Shown here: positions 1 to 8,908 of the stretch, in pieces | Layout: each line of letters starts with the position of its first letter | Numbering within the stretch: the first letter of the stretch is position 1 | Assembly: GCF_900637905.1 (NCBI RefSeq) | Contig: NZ_LR134472.1 | Span: forward strand, 434,001 to 498,000 | Origin: Parvimonas micra | GTDB lineage: Bacteria; Bacillota; Clostridia; Tissierellales; Peptoniphilaceae | Length of the DNA stretch: 64,000 nucleotides | Direction of reading: 5' to 3' | Program-made: the position numbers and the translations under genes | Notes under the pieces: generated by a model | Database searches by the model: none | Told to the model about the DNA's origin: nothing | The model's input: only the letters and a program-made list of their open reading frames with translations

Positions 1-2028
1 GTCTATTTCAGGTCTCTTATTATACTCTACAAAGAACTCTCTTGGATCTATATCATCAGTTCCTGAATAAAGTTGGAAGAAATTGTAAGTATTCTTGAAA
101 GATCTGAAAAATTTACTTTCAATTTCTCTAAGTCCTTCAACGTCAAATCTAGTTGGAACCCAAGGTGGTGAAACATAAAGTGAATAAAATCTCACTGCAT
201 CTGCTCCGTATTTATCAAATAATTCAATCGGATCAATTGTATTCCCACGGGATTTGCTCATCTTTTTGCCATCTTTATCCAAAATTAAATCATTTACTAA
301 AACATTTTTATATGGAGATTTTCCAGTTATTAATGTTGAAATTGCAAGTAATGAATAGAACCATCCACGAGTTTGGTCAATTCCTTCACTAATGAAATCT
401 GCAGGAAATAATTCTCCAAAGTTTTCCTTGTTTTCAAAAGGATAATGATGTTGTGCAAAAGGCATCGATCCAGAGTCAAACCAAACGTCAATAACGTCTT
501 TTTCTCTTGTCATTGTGCCACCACATTTTTCACATTTCAAATGAACATTATCTACATATGGTCTGTGTAATTCTATATTTTCGTCAATTTCTTCAATACT
601 TCTTTCAGCCAATTCTTTTCTTGAGCCTACACTTGTGCAATGACCACAATCACATTTCCAAACATTGAAAGGAGTTCCCCAATATCTTGAACGGCTGATT
701 GCCCAGTCATTTAAGTTTTCAAGCCAGTTTCCAAATCTCTTTTCCCCAACAAAATCAGGATAGAAATTTACAGCCTTTGCATTTTCAATTAATTTATCTT
801 TATATTTAGTAACTTCAATATACCAAGATGGTTTTGAATAATAAATTAAAGGTGTATGACATCTCCAACAATGTGGATAATTATGTTCAACCTTTTGTTT
901 TTTTAATGCCTTATTATTTTCAAAAAGATATGTGATAATATCAGCATCACATTCCATAACAGGTCTGCCTTCATATATTGTAGTGCTGAATTTTCCCTCC
1001 TCATTAACAGGATTAATCAACGGAAGATTGTATCTTCTTCCTGTTTGATAGTCGTCTTCCCCAAAAGCCGGAGCAGTATGAACAATACCTGTACCGTCTT
1101 CAACAGTTACATAGTCAGCAAGAGTTACAAAAAATGCTTTTTGTTTTGTTTCAATTTCAGGAATAAGTTGTTCATATTCCCAATATTCCATATCTTTTCC
1201 TAGGAATTTTTCTACAACTTCATAATCTTCTCCTAAAACTTTAGTTGCTAGATTTTCAGCTAAATAGAAAAATTCATCTTTATATTTTACCTTTACATAG
1301 GTTACATTAGGATTAACAGTCAAAGCAACATTAGAAGGTAGAGTCCAAGGTGTTGTTGTCCACGCAATAAAATAAGCATCTTCATCTTTCTTCTTGAACT
1401 TTACATAAACTGTTGTAGTCTTAATCATTTCATAACCTTGGGCTACTTCATGAGACGCAAGACCGGTTCCACAACGTGGACAATAAGGTAAAATCTTCGC
1501 TCCCTCATACATTAAACCTTTTTTAAAAATTTCATCTAAAAGATTCCAAACTGATTCAATATAATTATTATCAAGAGTGATGTAAGGATTGTTCATATCA
1601 GCCAAGAAAGCCATTCTTTCAGACATTTCTCTCCATTTACTTTCATAAAAGAAAACTGATTCTCTACATTCCTTACAGAATTTTTCTACACCATAATTTT
1701 CAATATCTTTTTTACTTGTAAGTCCTAATTTCTTTTCAACTTCAATTTCTACAGGTAGTCCATGAGTATCCCAACCTGCTTTTCTCTTTACTTTAAACCC
1801 TTTCATAGTTTTATATCTACAAGTCATATCCTTTAGAGTACGACTTATAACATGGTGAATACCGGGTTTAGCATTTGCTGTAGGAGGACCATCATAAAAT
1901 ATATAATTATCATGTCCCTCTCTTGAATTTACAGATTCATGCAACAAATCTATCTCATTCCAATATTCAGATATTTTCATTTCTCTATCCTTAACGGACT
2001 CTTTTGAAAGTTCTCTAAACTTTGCCAT
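1..2028 (-). CDS. ileS: Isoleucyl-tRNA synthetase, C-terminal part beyond window edge
   Basis: Charges tRNA-Ile with isoleucine in the cytoplasm. Translation of the minus strand starts MAKFRELSKESVKD at an ATG (2026-2028) preceded by GGAGG and runs in frame to base 1, about 676 codons of a family that is usually 900-1050 residues, so the 3' end lies outside the window. A class I HIGH-like element follows the PPTANAKPG stretch, the WDTHGLPVE motif follows, and the KMSKS signature is visible at about 249-267. The upstream T-box with an ATC specifier agrees with isoleucine specificity. Confidence 0.97.
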   Translation of the reverse strand, partial: MAKFRELSKESVKDREMKISEYWNEIDLLHESVNSREGHDNYIFYDGPPTANAKPGIHHVISRTLKDMTCRYKTMKGFKVKRKAGWDTHGLPVEIEVEKKLGLTSKKDIENYGVEKFCKECRESVFFYESKWREMSERMAFLADMNNPYITLDNNYIESVWNLLDEIFKKGLMYEGAKILPYCPRCGTGLASHEVAQGYEMIKTTTVYVKFKKKDEDAYFIAWTTTPWTLPSNVALTVNPNVTYVKVKYKDEFFYLAENLATKVLGEDYEVVEKFLGKDMEYWEYEQLIPEIETKQKAFFVTLADYVTVEDGTGIVHTAPAFGEDDYQTGRRYNLPLINPVNEEGKFSTTIYEGRPVMECDADIITYLFENNKALKKQKVEHNYPHCWRCHTPLIYYSKPSWYIEVTKYKDKLIENAKAVNFYPDFVGEKRFGNWLENLNDWAISRSRYWGTPFNVWKCDCGHCTSVGSRKELAERSIEEIDENIELHRPYVDNVHLKCEKCGGTMTREKDVIDVWFDSGSMPFAQHHYPFENKENFGELFPADFISEGIDQTRGWFYSLLAISTLITGKSPYKNVLVNDLILDKDGKKMSKSRGNTIDPIELFDKYGADAVRFYSLYVSPPWVPTRFDVEGLREIESKFFRSFKNTYNFFQLYSGTDDIDPREFFVEYNKRPEID

Positions 2029-2044
2029 ATATACCTCCATTTTT

Positions 2045-2265
2045 TCTATAAAAAAATCCCTAAGATAAAATCTTAGGGACGAAATTTTTCCGTGTTACCA
2101 CCCAAATTATTTAAGACATAAAAAATCTTAAATCACTCAAAAATCTTTAACGGGATTAACCAAAAACTCCAAGTTGATACGAGTTTGCTTCATAAAATAG
2201 TTTGCACCAGACACTATCTCTCTGAGTTAATTCACAAGCTCCGTCCTCTTCATTGTTTATTATAA
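2045..2265 (-). promoter_or_regulatory. T-box riboswitch (Ile) upstream of ileS
   Basis: The minus strand carries the conserved T-box core GGGTGGTAACACGGAAA (about 2087-2103), followed by TTTCGTCCCT. A terminator hairpin follows (stem 2057-2065 with 2071-2079) and then a U-run. Upstream, a Stem I-like region contains ATC at 2176-2178 followed by A, a plausible isoleucine specifier. By family knowledge, uncharged tRNA-Ile pairs with the specifier and T-box and prevents termination, so ileS would be induced by isoleucine starvation. I chose the specifier by eye. Confidence 0.93.
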
Positions 2266-2277
2266 AATACAGGCATT

Positions 2278-2306
2278 ATTATACTATAAATGCATAAAAA
2301 AGTCAA
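2278..2306 (-). promoter_or_regulatory. Sigma-A promoter of ileS T-box leader
   Basis: TTGACT (2301-2306) and TATAAT (2278-2283) on the minus strand are separated by exactly 17 bp, just upstream of the T-box leader. Confidence 0.85.
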
Positions 2307-2532
2307 ATATTTTATTCAATTCATTTAATAAACATTCAAAATAACTCTTTATTTTAAGCAATTTATAAAAGTGGTTTATTTTTCGATATTTCTCTTTTAA
2401 TAATTATAAAATTATTAAAAATATTTATTTATATTAAATTTCTCTTATTAAAACAAGCTAATTTATGTTTGTTATTATATTTTTAAGGGTATTAAAATAA
2501 ATATATCTTATACAATATTATTGGAGGTAGAA

Positions 2533-3009
2533 ATGAATATTTATGATTTTAAAGTAAATGATATTGACGGAAATGAAGTTTCAATGGAACAATTTAAAAA
2601 CAAAGTTTTACTTATAGTAAATACAGCCAGCAGTTGCGGTTTTACTCCTCAATTTGAGGGATTACAAAAGTTATATGACGAATATAAGAATAAGGATTTT
2701 GTAGTTTTAGGATTCCCTTGTAATCAATTTAAAAATCAAGATTCCGGAACTAATCAAGAAATTAAAACATTTTGTAGTATGAATTATGGTGTTACTTTCC
2801 CTATGTTTGAAAAAATAGAAGTAAATGGAAAAGACACTCACCCGCTATATAAATTTTTGAAGTCAAAAAAGTCCGGCATTTTGGGAAATAAAATAAAATG
2901 GAATTTTACAAAATTTCTTGTAGATAAAAATGGAAATGTCGTTTCAAGGTTTGCTCCAACAACAGAGCCGAAAGATATTGAGCAACATATATTAGAACTT
3001 TTAAAATAA
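2533..3009 (+). CDS. Glutathione peroxidase family protein (thiol peroxidase type)
   Basis: Reduces peroxides in the cytoplasm. The thioredoxin-fold protein of about 158 residues has the peroxidatic cysteine at about residue 35 ([10 protein letters not shown]), the GFPCNQF block and the WNFTKF block with the conserved Trp. It is a Cys, not a selenocysteine, enzyme. In bacteria such enzymes are usually thioredoxin-dependent. The ATG at 2533 was chosen because GGAGG (2523-2527) precedes it; an upstream TTG would lie inside that ribosome binding site. It stands alone on the plus strand, ending at a bidirectional terminator. Confidence 0.93.
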   Translation: MNIYDFKVNDIDGNEVSMEQFKNKVLLIVNTASSCGFTPQFEGLQKLYDEYKNKDFVVLGFPCNQFKNQDSGTNQEIKTFCSMNYGVTFPMFEKIEVNGKDTHPLYKFLKSKKSGILGNKIKWNFTKFLVDKNGNVVSRFAPTTEPKDIEQHILELLK

Positions 3010-3014
3010 TTTAG

Positions 3015-3047
3015 AAAAATGCATTGTCAAATAGACAATGCATTTTT
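3015..3047. terminator. Bidirectional terminator, gpx / ABC operon
   Basis: Perfect 14-bp inverted repeat (3015-3028 with 3034-3047), A-rich on the left and T-rich on the right. It serves the convergent peroxidase gene (+) and ABC permease gene (-) and overlaps the permease stop codon. Confidence 0.88.
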
Positions 3048-3813
3048 AAATTTCTTTTCTATTTAATACAAATATAGATATAAAAATCATCAAAATTGTA
3101 AGTAATATTGTAATTGTAATTGAGTATTTATAATCCATAAATGACATACTTCCCTTAATGAAATTAATATTGTCCGAGATTAAAAACATTGGTAAAAACT
3201 TAGCTATTTTATCATACATTCCAAGTAAAAATTGTAATGCAACTGTTATAACTAAAGTTGATAAAGCTCCAACAGTATTTCTAAAAACAAAGCCTGCAAA
3301 ACATTCCAAGATTATTAAAAATATTCCAAATATCCAAATTGGAATTGAAGCCTTTATTGCAAGTAATATCTCAACATTTTCTTTAAATATATAAACTGTA
3401 TATATATTAAAGATTAAACAGTAAATAATGAAAGATACTGTCCATAGTAAAGAAGCAAAAATCATTTTAGAAATTACTATCTGAAATCTAGGTAATCCCT
3501 TTGCAACTAAATTTACTAATGTTTTTTTAGAAAACTCATTTACTATATAATTACTGAAAATTATAGCTATAAATATAAAGCCAAGTTGAGTTACATTTTT
3601 AAAAAACTGTGTCCATGAATCAATAAATGTAGGCTCTTGAAGCCCTTTAGCTAGTTCTTCTCCTAAAAATGATTTTAAAATTTCAGGAGATATTTTTGCT
3701 GTAACAGGACCTAGAATACCAAGAAATAAAAATATAAAAGACATTATAAATAATTTTTTATTTCTAACACTTTCAAGATATTCCTTCTTTAACAATGCTA
3801 TAAATACTTTCAT
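3046..3813 (-). CDS. ABC-2 type transporter permease
   Basis: Integral membrane subunit of 255 residues with about six hydrophobic segments. An N-terminal amphipathic helix precedes the first segment, and a large extracytoplasmic loop around residues 40-70 is followed by five more membrane spans, the usual ABC-2 layout. It overlaps the upstream ATPase gene by 4 bp, so the two are co-translated partners. GAGGTGATAAA lies before the ATG. The substrate cannot be read from sequence. In YtrA-type operons such pairs often deal with antibiotic or cell-envelope stress. Confidence 0.85.
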   Translation of the reverse strand: MKVFIALLKKEYLESVRNKKLFIMSFIFLFLGILGPVTAKISPEILKSFLGEELAKGLQEPTFIDSWTQFFKNVTQLGFIFIAIIFSNYIVNEFSKKTLVNLVAKGLPRFQIVISKMIFASLLWTVSFIIYCLIFNIYTVYIFKENVEILLAIKASIPIWIFGIFLIILECFAGFVFRNTVGALSTLVITVALQFLLGMYDKIAKFLPMFLISDNINFIKGSMSFMDYKYSITITILLTILMIFISIFVLNRKEI

Positions 3814-4724
3814 TTTATCACCTCTATAAATAAATCTTCTAATGAAGGCTTAATTATATTGTAGCTACCAATAAGCAAATTATTATCCAAAACAGTTTTA
3901 AATATTCTATTTTCTATATATTTCAAATTTTCAAAAGAAGAAAATATCACAGAGCAATCATTTAATTCTACTTTAATATTATTAGTTTCAAATTTACTTA
4001 AAAATAAATCCCTATCTTCAATATTAAAGAATTCTACAGAAATTTTATCTTTAAATCCCATATTTTTAATATCAGATATATTTCCATTTAAACAATTAAC
4101 ACCTTCATTTAATATCAAAAACTCATCACAAACTCTTTCAACATCTTGTAGAATATGAGTTGAGAATAAGACCGTTGTATGCTCCTTAATCTTTAATAGT
4201 ATATCCAAAATTTCTTTTCTACCGATTGGATCTAAAGCAGAAGTTGGTTCATCGCAGATTAGTAATTTAGGCTTATTGAATAATGCTTGAGCAATTCCAA
4301 GACGTTGTTTCATGCCTCTTGAAAATTTTCCAATCCTTTTATTCTCGTCTTTTAAGCCAACTAAAGTTAACATTTCTTCAGTTCTTTCTTTAATTTCTGA
4401 CTTTGATAGTCCTGTAATTTCTCCACATAAATTCAGATACTCTTTTGAGGTCATATAGTCGTAGAATTCCGGAACATCAGGCAAATATCCGATAAATCTA
4501 TTAGTTTTCGTATTTCCAAAATGAACTTTTTCATCAAAAACTAAAATTTCCCCACAATCAGCCTTTAAAAAGCCCAAAATGATTTTCATAGTAGTTGTCT
4601 TTCCAGCACCATTTTTTCCTAGAAATCCAAAAATCTGTTTTTCTTTGATACTAAAAGACAAATCCTTGATAACATCATTTCTATTAAAAGTTTTTTTTAG
4701 ATTTTTTACAGTTAAAATATTCAT
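3810..4724 (-). CDS. ABC transporter ATP-binding protein
   Basis: Cytoplasmic ATPase of 304 residues that powers the adjacent permease. It has Walker A GKNGAGKTT (about 37-45), a signature variant FSRGMKQRLG, Walker B LLICDEP with the catalytic Glu, and the switch His in STHIL. The SRGMKQR form of the signature is usual for the BcrA/natA-type ABC-2 family. The C-terminal 80 residues are a poorly conserved tail seen in this family. The start overlaps the stop of the small upstream gene by one base, showing translational coupling. Confidence 0.92.
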   Translation of the reverse strand: MNILTVKNLKKTFNRNDVIKDLSFSIKEKQIFGFLGKNGAGKTTTMKIILGFLKADCGEILVFDEKVHFGNTKTNRFIGYLPDVPEFYDYMTSKEYLNLCGEITGLSKSEIKERTEEMLTLVGLKDENKRIGKFSRGMKQRLGIAQALFNKPKLLICDEPTSALDPIGRKEILDILLKIKEHTTVLFSTHILQDVERVCDEFLILNEGVNCLNGNISDIKNMGFKDKISVEFFNIEDRDLFLSKFETNNIKVELNDCSVIFSSFENLKYIENRIFKTVLDNNLLIGSYNIIKPSLEDLFIEVIK

Positions 4725-4921
4725 TATTCTTCACTTCCAAATACAAAATATGAAATAGGTCCAATAGTTTGAATAAGAACTATCACACAAATCCATATCA
4801 ATCTATTTCCACATCTATAATTTTGATGTTTTAAGCAATGTCTTAATGCAACTACTAATAATGTTATATTTATAATAATAATTGGCAATAAAATTAAAAA
4901 ATGTTCTCTTAAAAAATCCAT
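4724..4921 (-). CDS. PLDc_N domain small membrane protein
   Basis: This 65-residue protein has two hydrophobic segments (about 8-28 and 42-60) joined by a short basic and Cys-containing loop. A closing GPISYFVFG motif is typical of the phospholipase D nuclease N-terminal (PLDc_N) family. Proteins of this kind regularly accompany YtrA-regulated ABC operons; their function is not known. The ribosome binding site is AGGAGGAG. It sits between the DUF5808 protein and the ATPase in one operon. Confidence 0.82.
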   Translation of the reverse strand: MDFLREHFLILLPIIIINITLLVVALRHCLKHQNYRCGNRLIWICVIVLIQTIGPISYFVFGSEE

Positions 4922-4930
4922 AATCTCCTC

Positions 4931-6286
4931 CTATTTATCCACAAAATTTTTCAATTTTTCATAAAGCTCTTCAGTTTCTTCATTAGTTCTCATATTAATA
5001 TATACTGTCTTTTGATTTTTTCTACTAATCTTTATGACCTTATCTGTTTTTTTGAAAACATAAAGCCTTATATTTCCTTCTCCTTCCATAGAAAAATTAC
5101 CATAAGCTTTTTCTTTGGTAGCACCACCATTCATCCTAACAGCCCTTTTATTAGGAAATTTATCAAGCAATTCTAAATTCTCAATATCACTTTGTTTTAT
5201 ATTATCTTTATATAGAATCGTTGAAATTTTTACAGTATCTGAAATCTCAACTTTCCAATCTTTTTCAAAAATTAGTGCTAGCCCGAATATAATTACAAGT
5301 GCGAGAAGCATATTTGAAAATGCAAATAATATTTTCCCTTTTTTATTTCCACGATTAATAATAGTATTACCTGTATTCATAGGATCGGACACTAAAAGTC
5401 TTGGGTCATCTGGATTTTTATATCCAAAAATATCATAGTATTCATCTTGATCTTCAACAAATTTATCATCTTCAATATTACTGCTTATTTCCATATCAAT
5501 TTTATTAACAGTAGATATAATATAAAAGATAAAAAATGTAATCAGTATTATACTTGCTACAAAAGGAAGAAAAGAGTATTTATCCATTTTTTGTAAATAT
5601 ATTAAAACTAAAAATAAAACAGAATATACATTTACTAAAGTAAAAATTTTATTTTGAAGTTTTATAATTTTAATTTTATTTATATATAAATTCTTTTCTT
5701 TGTTATCGCTTATAACTGATATTTTAGACCTTCTCCAGAAAAGTCCCATAAATATCATTGCTATTAAAGTTGTTGACAAGCAAATAAACAAAATTAACTC
5801 CATATCAGAAAAAGTTCCAAAAATAGAAAATCCCCCAATAAAAACCACCAAAGGAATTAACCAAAGGAAAATTGGAAGTTTTTGTTTATCTATTTCCTTT
5901 GAAACTGATAAATCTACATATTTTCTAGTAAAACTTGCAAATTTCTTTTCCTTTTTTAGCTTTCTCATTTGTTTTATATATTTATTTGACAAAAATCCTA
6001 GAGAAATTAAATAAGCAAATATAATTCCGATAAAAAATAGAATTTCTATATCAGTTTTAGTAAGTAGTGGTAAAAATGAAATTATAAAAAACACTAAATG
6101 AAGTAATTTAAAACTCTTTAAACCTTTTTTACTAATCTCTTGAACTTCCTCACTATCTACCTCATTTATAGGAATTGTAGTAAGCAAAATTTTTCCATTA
6201 TTGTAAGAAAATCCTTTCTTTTGTGAAAAATAACTTATAGCAAAAACCATCCACAGACATCCAATTAAAATTAAATCATAAGCCAT
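4931..6286 (-). CDS. DUF5808 / DUF1648-like multi-pass membrane protein
   Basis: This 451-residue protein has about seven to eight membrane segments (around 1-20, 58-100, 140-185, 215-260, 320-345). A cytoplasmic or loop region with the pattern YYDIFGYKNPDDPRLLV followed by TGNTIINRG matches the DUF5808 signature as I remember it. An extracytoplasmic C-terminal tail of about 100 residues follows the last segment. Proteins with this tail often sit with GntR (YtrA) regulators and BcrAB-type transporters. The molecular role is unknown; a signal-sensing or accessory role is inference. AAAGGAG precedes the ATG. Confidence 0.75.
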   Translation of the reverse strand: MAYDLILIGCLWMVFAISYFSQKKGFSYNNGKILLTTIPINEVDSEEVQEISKKGLKSFKLLHLVFFIISFLPLLTKTDIEILFFIGIIFAYLISLGFLSNKYIKQMRKLKKEKKFASFTRKYVDLSVSKEIDKQKLPIFLWLIPLVVFIGGFSIFGTFSDMELILFICLSTTLIAMIFMGLFWRRSKISVISDNKEKNLYINKIKIIKLQNKIFTLVNVYSVLFLVLIYLQKMDKYSFLPFVASIILITFFIFYIISTVNKIDMEISSNIEDDKFVEDQDEYYDIFGYKNPDDPRLLVSDPMNTGNTIINRGNKKGKILFAFSNMLLALVIIFGLALIFEKDWKVEISDTVKISTILYKDNIKQSDIENLELLDKFPNKRAVRMNGGATKEKAYGNFSMEGEGNIRLYVFKKTDKVIKISRKNQKTVYINMRTNEETEELYEKLKNFVDK

Positions 6287-6287
6287 A

Positions 6288-6638
6288 TTAAAAACTCCTT
6301 TCTATAAGATCTAGTAAGAACTCTTTTCCAAGATTTCTCATTTTAACTTCATTAATTAAATTTTGTAAATTCTCTTTTATGTTTTCAATATTTTTTTCCG
6401 TGCATCTAACATATACAATCGAGCCTACACGTCTGTCAATCTCTATTACATTTTCACTTTTTAAAATTCCATAAGCCTTATTCACAGTCATAGGATTTAT
6501 TCCAAAATCTTTTGCAAGTTGTCTAACAGAAGGTAATTCATCTCCATTTTTTAAATTTCCCTCTGCAATTTCTTTGATAATTCCATTGCAAATCTGAGTG
6601 TAAATTGGAACTTCCGACAAAGTATCAATAAAAAACAT
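6288..6638 (-). CDS. GntR family (YtrA subfamily) transcriptional regulator
   Basis: A DNA-binding repressor of about 116 residues. The N-terminal winged helix-turn-helix (PIYTQICNGI to GSIVYV, about 8-75) is followed by only about 40 residues of helix, so there is no large effector domain; this short form defines the YtrA subfamily. The downstream ATG (6636-6638) is preferred because AAGGAG lies 9 bp before it, whereas the ATG at 6645-6647 abuts the ribosome binding site. First gene of the operon, two bases upstream of the DUF5808 gene. It probably represses its own operon through the dyad over the -10 box. Confidence 0.92.
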   Translation of the reverse strand: MFFIDTLSEVPIYTQICNGIIKEIAEGNLKNGDELPSVRQLAKDFGINPMTVNKAYGILKSENVIEIDRRVGSIVYVRCTEKNIENIKENLQNLINEVKMRNLGKEFLLDLIERSF

Positions 6639-6652
6639 TTCTCTCATCTCCT

Positions 6653-6691
6653 TGTATTATATATTATAATACAGATAATACAAAAAGTCAA
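6653..6691 (-). promoter_or_regulatory. Promoter and GntR operator of the YtrA-type operon
   Basis: TTGACT (6686-6691) and TATAAT (6663-6668) are spaced by 17 bp. A perfect inverted repeat, TGTATTAT-5-ATAATACA (6653-6673), covers the -10 box. The arrangement fits autorepression by the GntR protein; binding itself is inference. Confidence 0.8.
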
Positions 6692-6692
6692 T

Positions 6693-6765
6693 AAGAACCC
6701 CACCCTTCCACGATGCTTTGCATCAGTTGGGTTCCCAGGAACCTTGTTGTTTCACAATAAAAAAA
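6693..6765. repeat. Short palindromic repeat, family A, single copy
   Basis: Nested palindromes: GGGTTC-type outer arms around a CGATGC/GCATC hairpin, then a TTGTTGTTTCACAA hairpin. The same unit occurs in tandem at 20437-20609 and inverted at 58944-59012. It sits between the GntR promoter and the CPBP gene terminator region. Confidence 0.8.
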
Positions 6766-6817
6766 GTTTAGATTTTAAGAAAAATTTTTTCTCTTAAACA
6801 CTAAACTTTATTAATTG

Positions 6818-7708
6818 TTAATTTAAAACTACTTCTTCTTTATTTTTCTTCGATTTCCAAAGATACAATACCAAGCAACAAATTGTCATCAAAACAGATG
6901 ATAAAATTGTTCCCTCAAGTCCAAATATTGGATCATAAGCGAAACTTCCTTTTACTGAACTCCCAATTCTAAATATTGAATATGGAACATTATTTCCACT
7001 ATTTGGTAGTCCTAATAAAATACTTTGAGTAAAATTCCACATTGCATGTACTCCCATTGCCATCCATAAACTGTCAAAATAATATACAAGCATGGATGCG
7101 AAAACTCCAAAAATAAATATACAATAAAATGGCAAAATAGACATTCCATTATTAAACAAATGTAAAGCTGCAAAGAATAATGAATTGAATATGATAACAA
7201 AAGCTGGACAGTTAGTAGATTTCATTAATCTTTGATACATAAATCCTCTGCATAATAACTCTTCTGCTGAAGATTGAACAAAAACAGCAAATAGCAAACC
7301 AATAGCAGGAAATATTTCAAATTGACTAAATCGCAAAGTAAAATCTCCATTTATCATTGCAATTAAAGCACAAAATCCATTTAAAACAAATCCTATAAAC
7401 AATCCTAAAAATAAATATGCTATATTATTTCCCTTAGTCTTAGTTGTTATTTTATCAATCATATAATGATTATTTTTAAAAACGAATAGTACAAAAAGAA
7501 CTCCAATCCATATATAAATTGATAGAATATAAAGAATAAATGTATAAAAATATACATTACCTTTAAACAATCCGGATGTAAATAATCCTTTAACTAATAT
7601 AGACGTAAGTAATCCTCCTATTATCTCACTAATAATTAAAATTGCATAACTTATTATACAAATCCACAAGACATTATCATACCATTTTTTATTTTTAATA
7701 TTTTCCAT
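6818..7708 (-). CDS. CPBP family intramembrane glutamic protease
   Basis: An integral membrane protein of 296 residues with about eight hydrophobic segments. The CAAX protease/bacteriocin-processing (CPBP, Abi) motifs are all present: EELLCRG (EExxxR) near residue 170, a His in AALHLFNNG, and HAMWN near 242. In this family the Glu pair and His residues form the catalytic site. Roles include peptide maturation and self-immunity to bacteriocins, but the substrate is unknown here. GGAG precedes the ATG. It is 19 bp downstream of a second CPBP gene and probably co-transcribed with it. Confidence 0.9.
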   Translation of the reverse strand: MENIKNKKWYDNVLWICIISYAILIISEIIGGLLTSILVKGLFTSGLFKGNVYFYTFILYILSIYIWIGVLFVLFVFKNNHYMIDKITTKTKGNNIAYLFLGLFIGFVLNGFCALIAMINGDFTLRFSQFEIFPAIGLLFAVFVQSSAEELLCRGFMYQRLMKSTNCPAFVIIFNSLFFAALHLFNNGMSILPFYCIFIFGVFASMLVYYFDSLWMAMGVHAMWNFTQSILLGLPNSGNNVPYSIFRIGSSVKGSFAYDPIFGLEGTILSSVLMTICCLVLYLWKSKKNKEEVVLN

Positions 7709-7727
7709 AATTAACTCCTACATAAAA

Positions 7728-8342
7728 TTATTCTATCAGTTGAAAAGCATAACATATTCCTGAAAAAATATTGGCAACTGCATGTATAAACCAACTTGGT
7801 AATATTGAACCATTGGCTTTTTTCTCATTTATATATCCCATTATCCAGCCGATAATTCCTGTAAACAAAATTATTAACATACTTTTTAAAATTCCAATAG
7901 CAGAGAAAAACATAATTCCATGAATACAACCAAATAATAAGGATTGAATACCATTGTTTACTATAAATCCAAATTTATTTCCAATTCTTTTTAAAAGAAA
8001 ACCTCTAAACAGTATTTCTTCGGGAAGAGAAGTATTAAAAATCGCATAAATCAATATTGAAGGCAAAGACTTTATTCCTAATCCTGTAAATTCTGAAGAC
8101 GCTACATTCACATTTTTAAGTGAATATAAGATAAAAACAGAGATTATCAAAAATAAAACTAACACCGAAAAAATCCAAGCAAACAGTTTATTTTCTTTTA
8201 TGTTATTTACTTTTTTCAATCCAATCCATTCAAAAAAATTCATCTTTTTTCTTGAAGTGATTAACCACCATAAAAATGGTATTAATGAAAATATTATAAT
8301 TTGAATAATACTATTAGTCAATTTTTTCATTAGTAAATCCAT
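7728..8342 (-). CDS. CPBP family intramembrane protease (short form)
   Basis: This 204-residue membrane protein carries the CPBP core: EEILFRG near residue 105, a His in FGCIHGIMF near 140, and a third His in FIHAVANI near the C terminus. It is shorter than its neighbour and has only about five membrane spans. The two are diverged, so they are old paralogues or independent family members rather than a recent duplication. AGGGAG precedes the ATG at 8342. Substrate unknown. Confidence 0.88.
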   Translation of the reverse strand: MDLLMKKLTNSIIQIIIFSLIPFLWWLITSRKKMNFFEWIGLKKVNNIKENKLFAWIFSVLVLFLIISVFILYSLKNVNVASSEFTGLGIKSLPSILIYAIFNTSLPEEILFRGFLLKRIGNKFGFIVNNGIQSLLFGCIHGIMFFSAIGILKSMLIILFTGIIGWIMGYINEKKANGSILPSWFIHAVANIFSGICYAFQLIE

Positions 8343-8499
8343 AATTACATCTCCCTTCTATTTATCCTTATACTATATATAATACAATTAAAATAAAAAG
8401 TCAATATTATAAATATTAGTAGTTTTAACTATATATAATTATATATAAAAAGAAATTTACTCAATCAGACCTAAAAGCATAATTTATTACTAAACGAGC

Positions 8500-8845
8500 T
8501 TTAGGAAATCTCATACTTTTGCTTTAGCAAAAGTAAATGTATCGAAAATACATCAAAAATTTTTTAGGATTTCTTTCAGAAATACTATTGCTTGTAAACA
8601 AGCAATAGTTGAGATCTTTCGGCTACGCTCAAGATGACGGATAAGGAAGTACCTTTGTTAGATAGCTTACCGTTACCAGTAAATCAGCTTACGATTTATT
8701 TTTAAAAATTATAATAAACAAAATAATTTAAGTCAAAATGCTTGCAAATAAAAGCAAGTCTGACGCAAAGATTGTCCAAATCTTGATTTGAATATAATCG
8801 ACTGTGGAAATCTCATAATTATACTTGTTTACAAGTACAATTAAA
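8500..8845. repeat. Long mosaic intergenic repeat, family B, copy 1
   Basis: No gene is visible in the 566-bp gap 8343-8908. It holds palindrome-rich modules shared with 20070-20385 and 27945-28290. One module runs GATGACGGATAAGG through AGCTTACCGTTA to TCAGCTTACGA (about 8632-8697). A second contains TCTGACGCAAAGATT and ATCGACTGTGGAAATCTC (about 8758-8816). Hairpins TTTTGCTTTAGCAAAAG and TTGCTTGTAAACAAGCAA lie at about 8517-8605. The 3' edge also holds a probable terminator of the region (AAAAAAGTTTAGTAACTAAACT at about 8848-8870). Confidence 0.8.
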
Positions 8846-8908
8846 CAAAAAAAGTTTAGTAACTAAAACTGAAAAAATCAGTATTAATCACTAAACTAAA
8901 TTTATTCT

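Noticed and set aside
153-392. Plus-strand frame opposite ileS
   Set aside because: It lies inside the minus-strand coding frame that carries KMSKS and other synthetase motifs.
6818-8342. Bacteriocin immunity locus from the two CPBP genes
   Set aside because: No precursor peptide or dedicated exporter lies beside them, so I describe them only as CPBP proteases.
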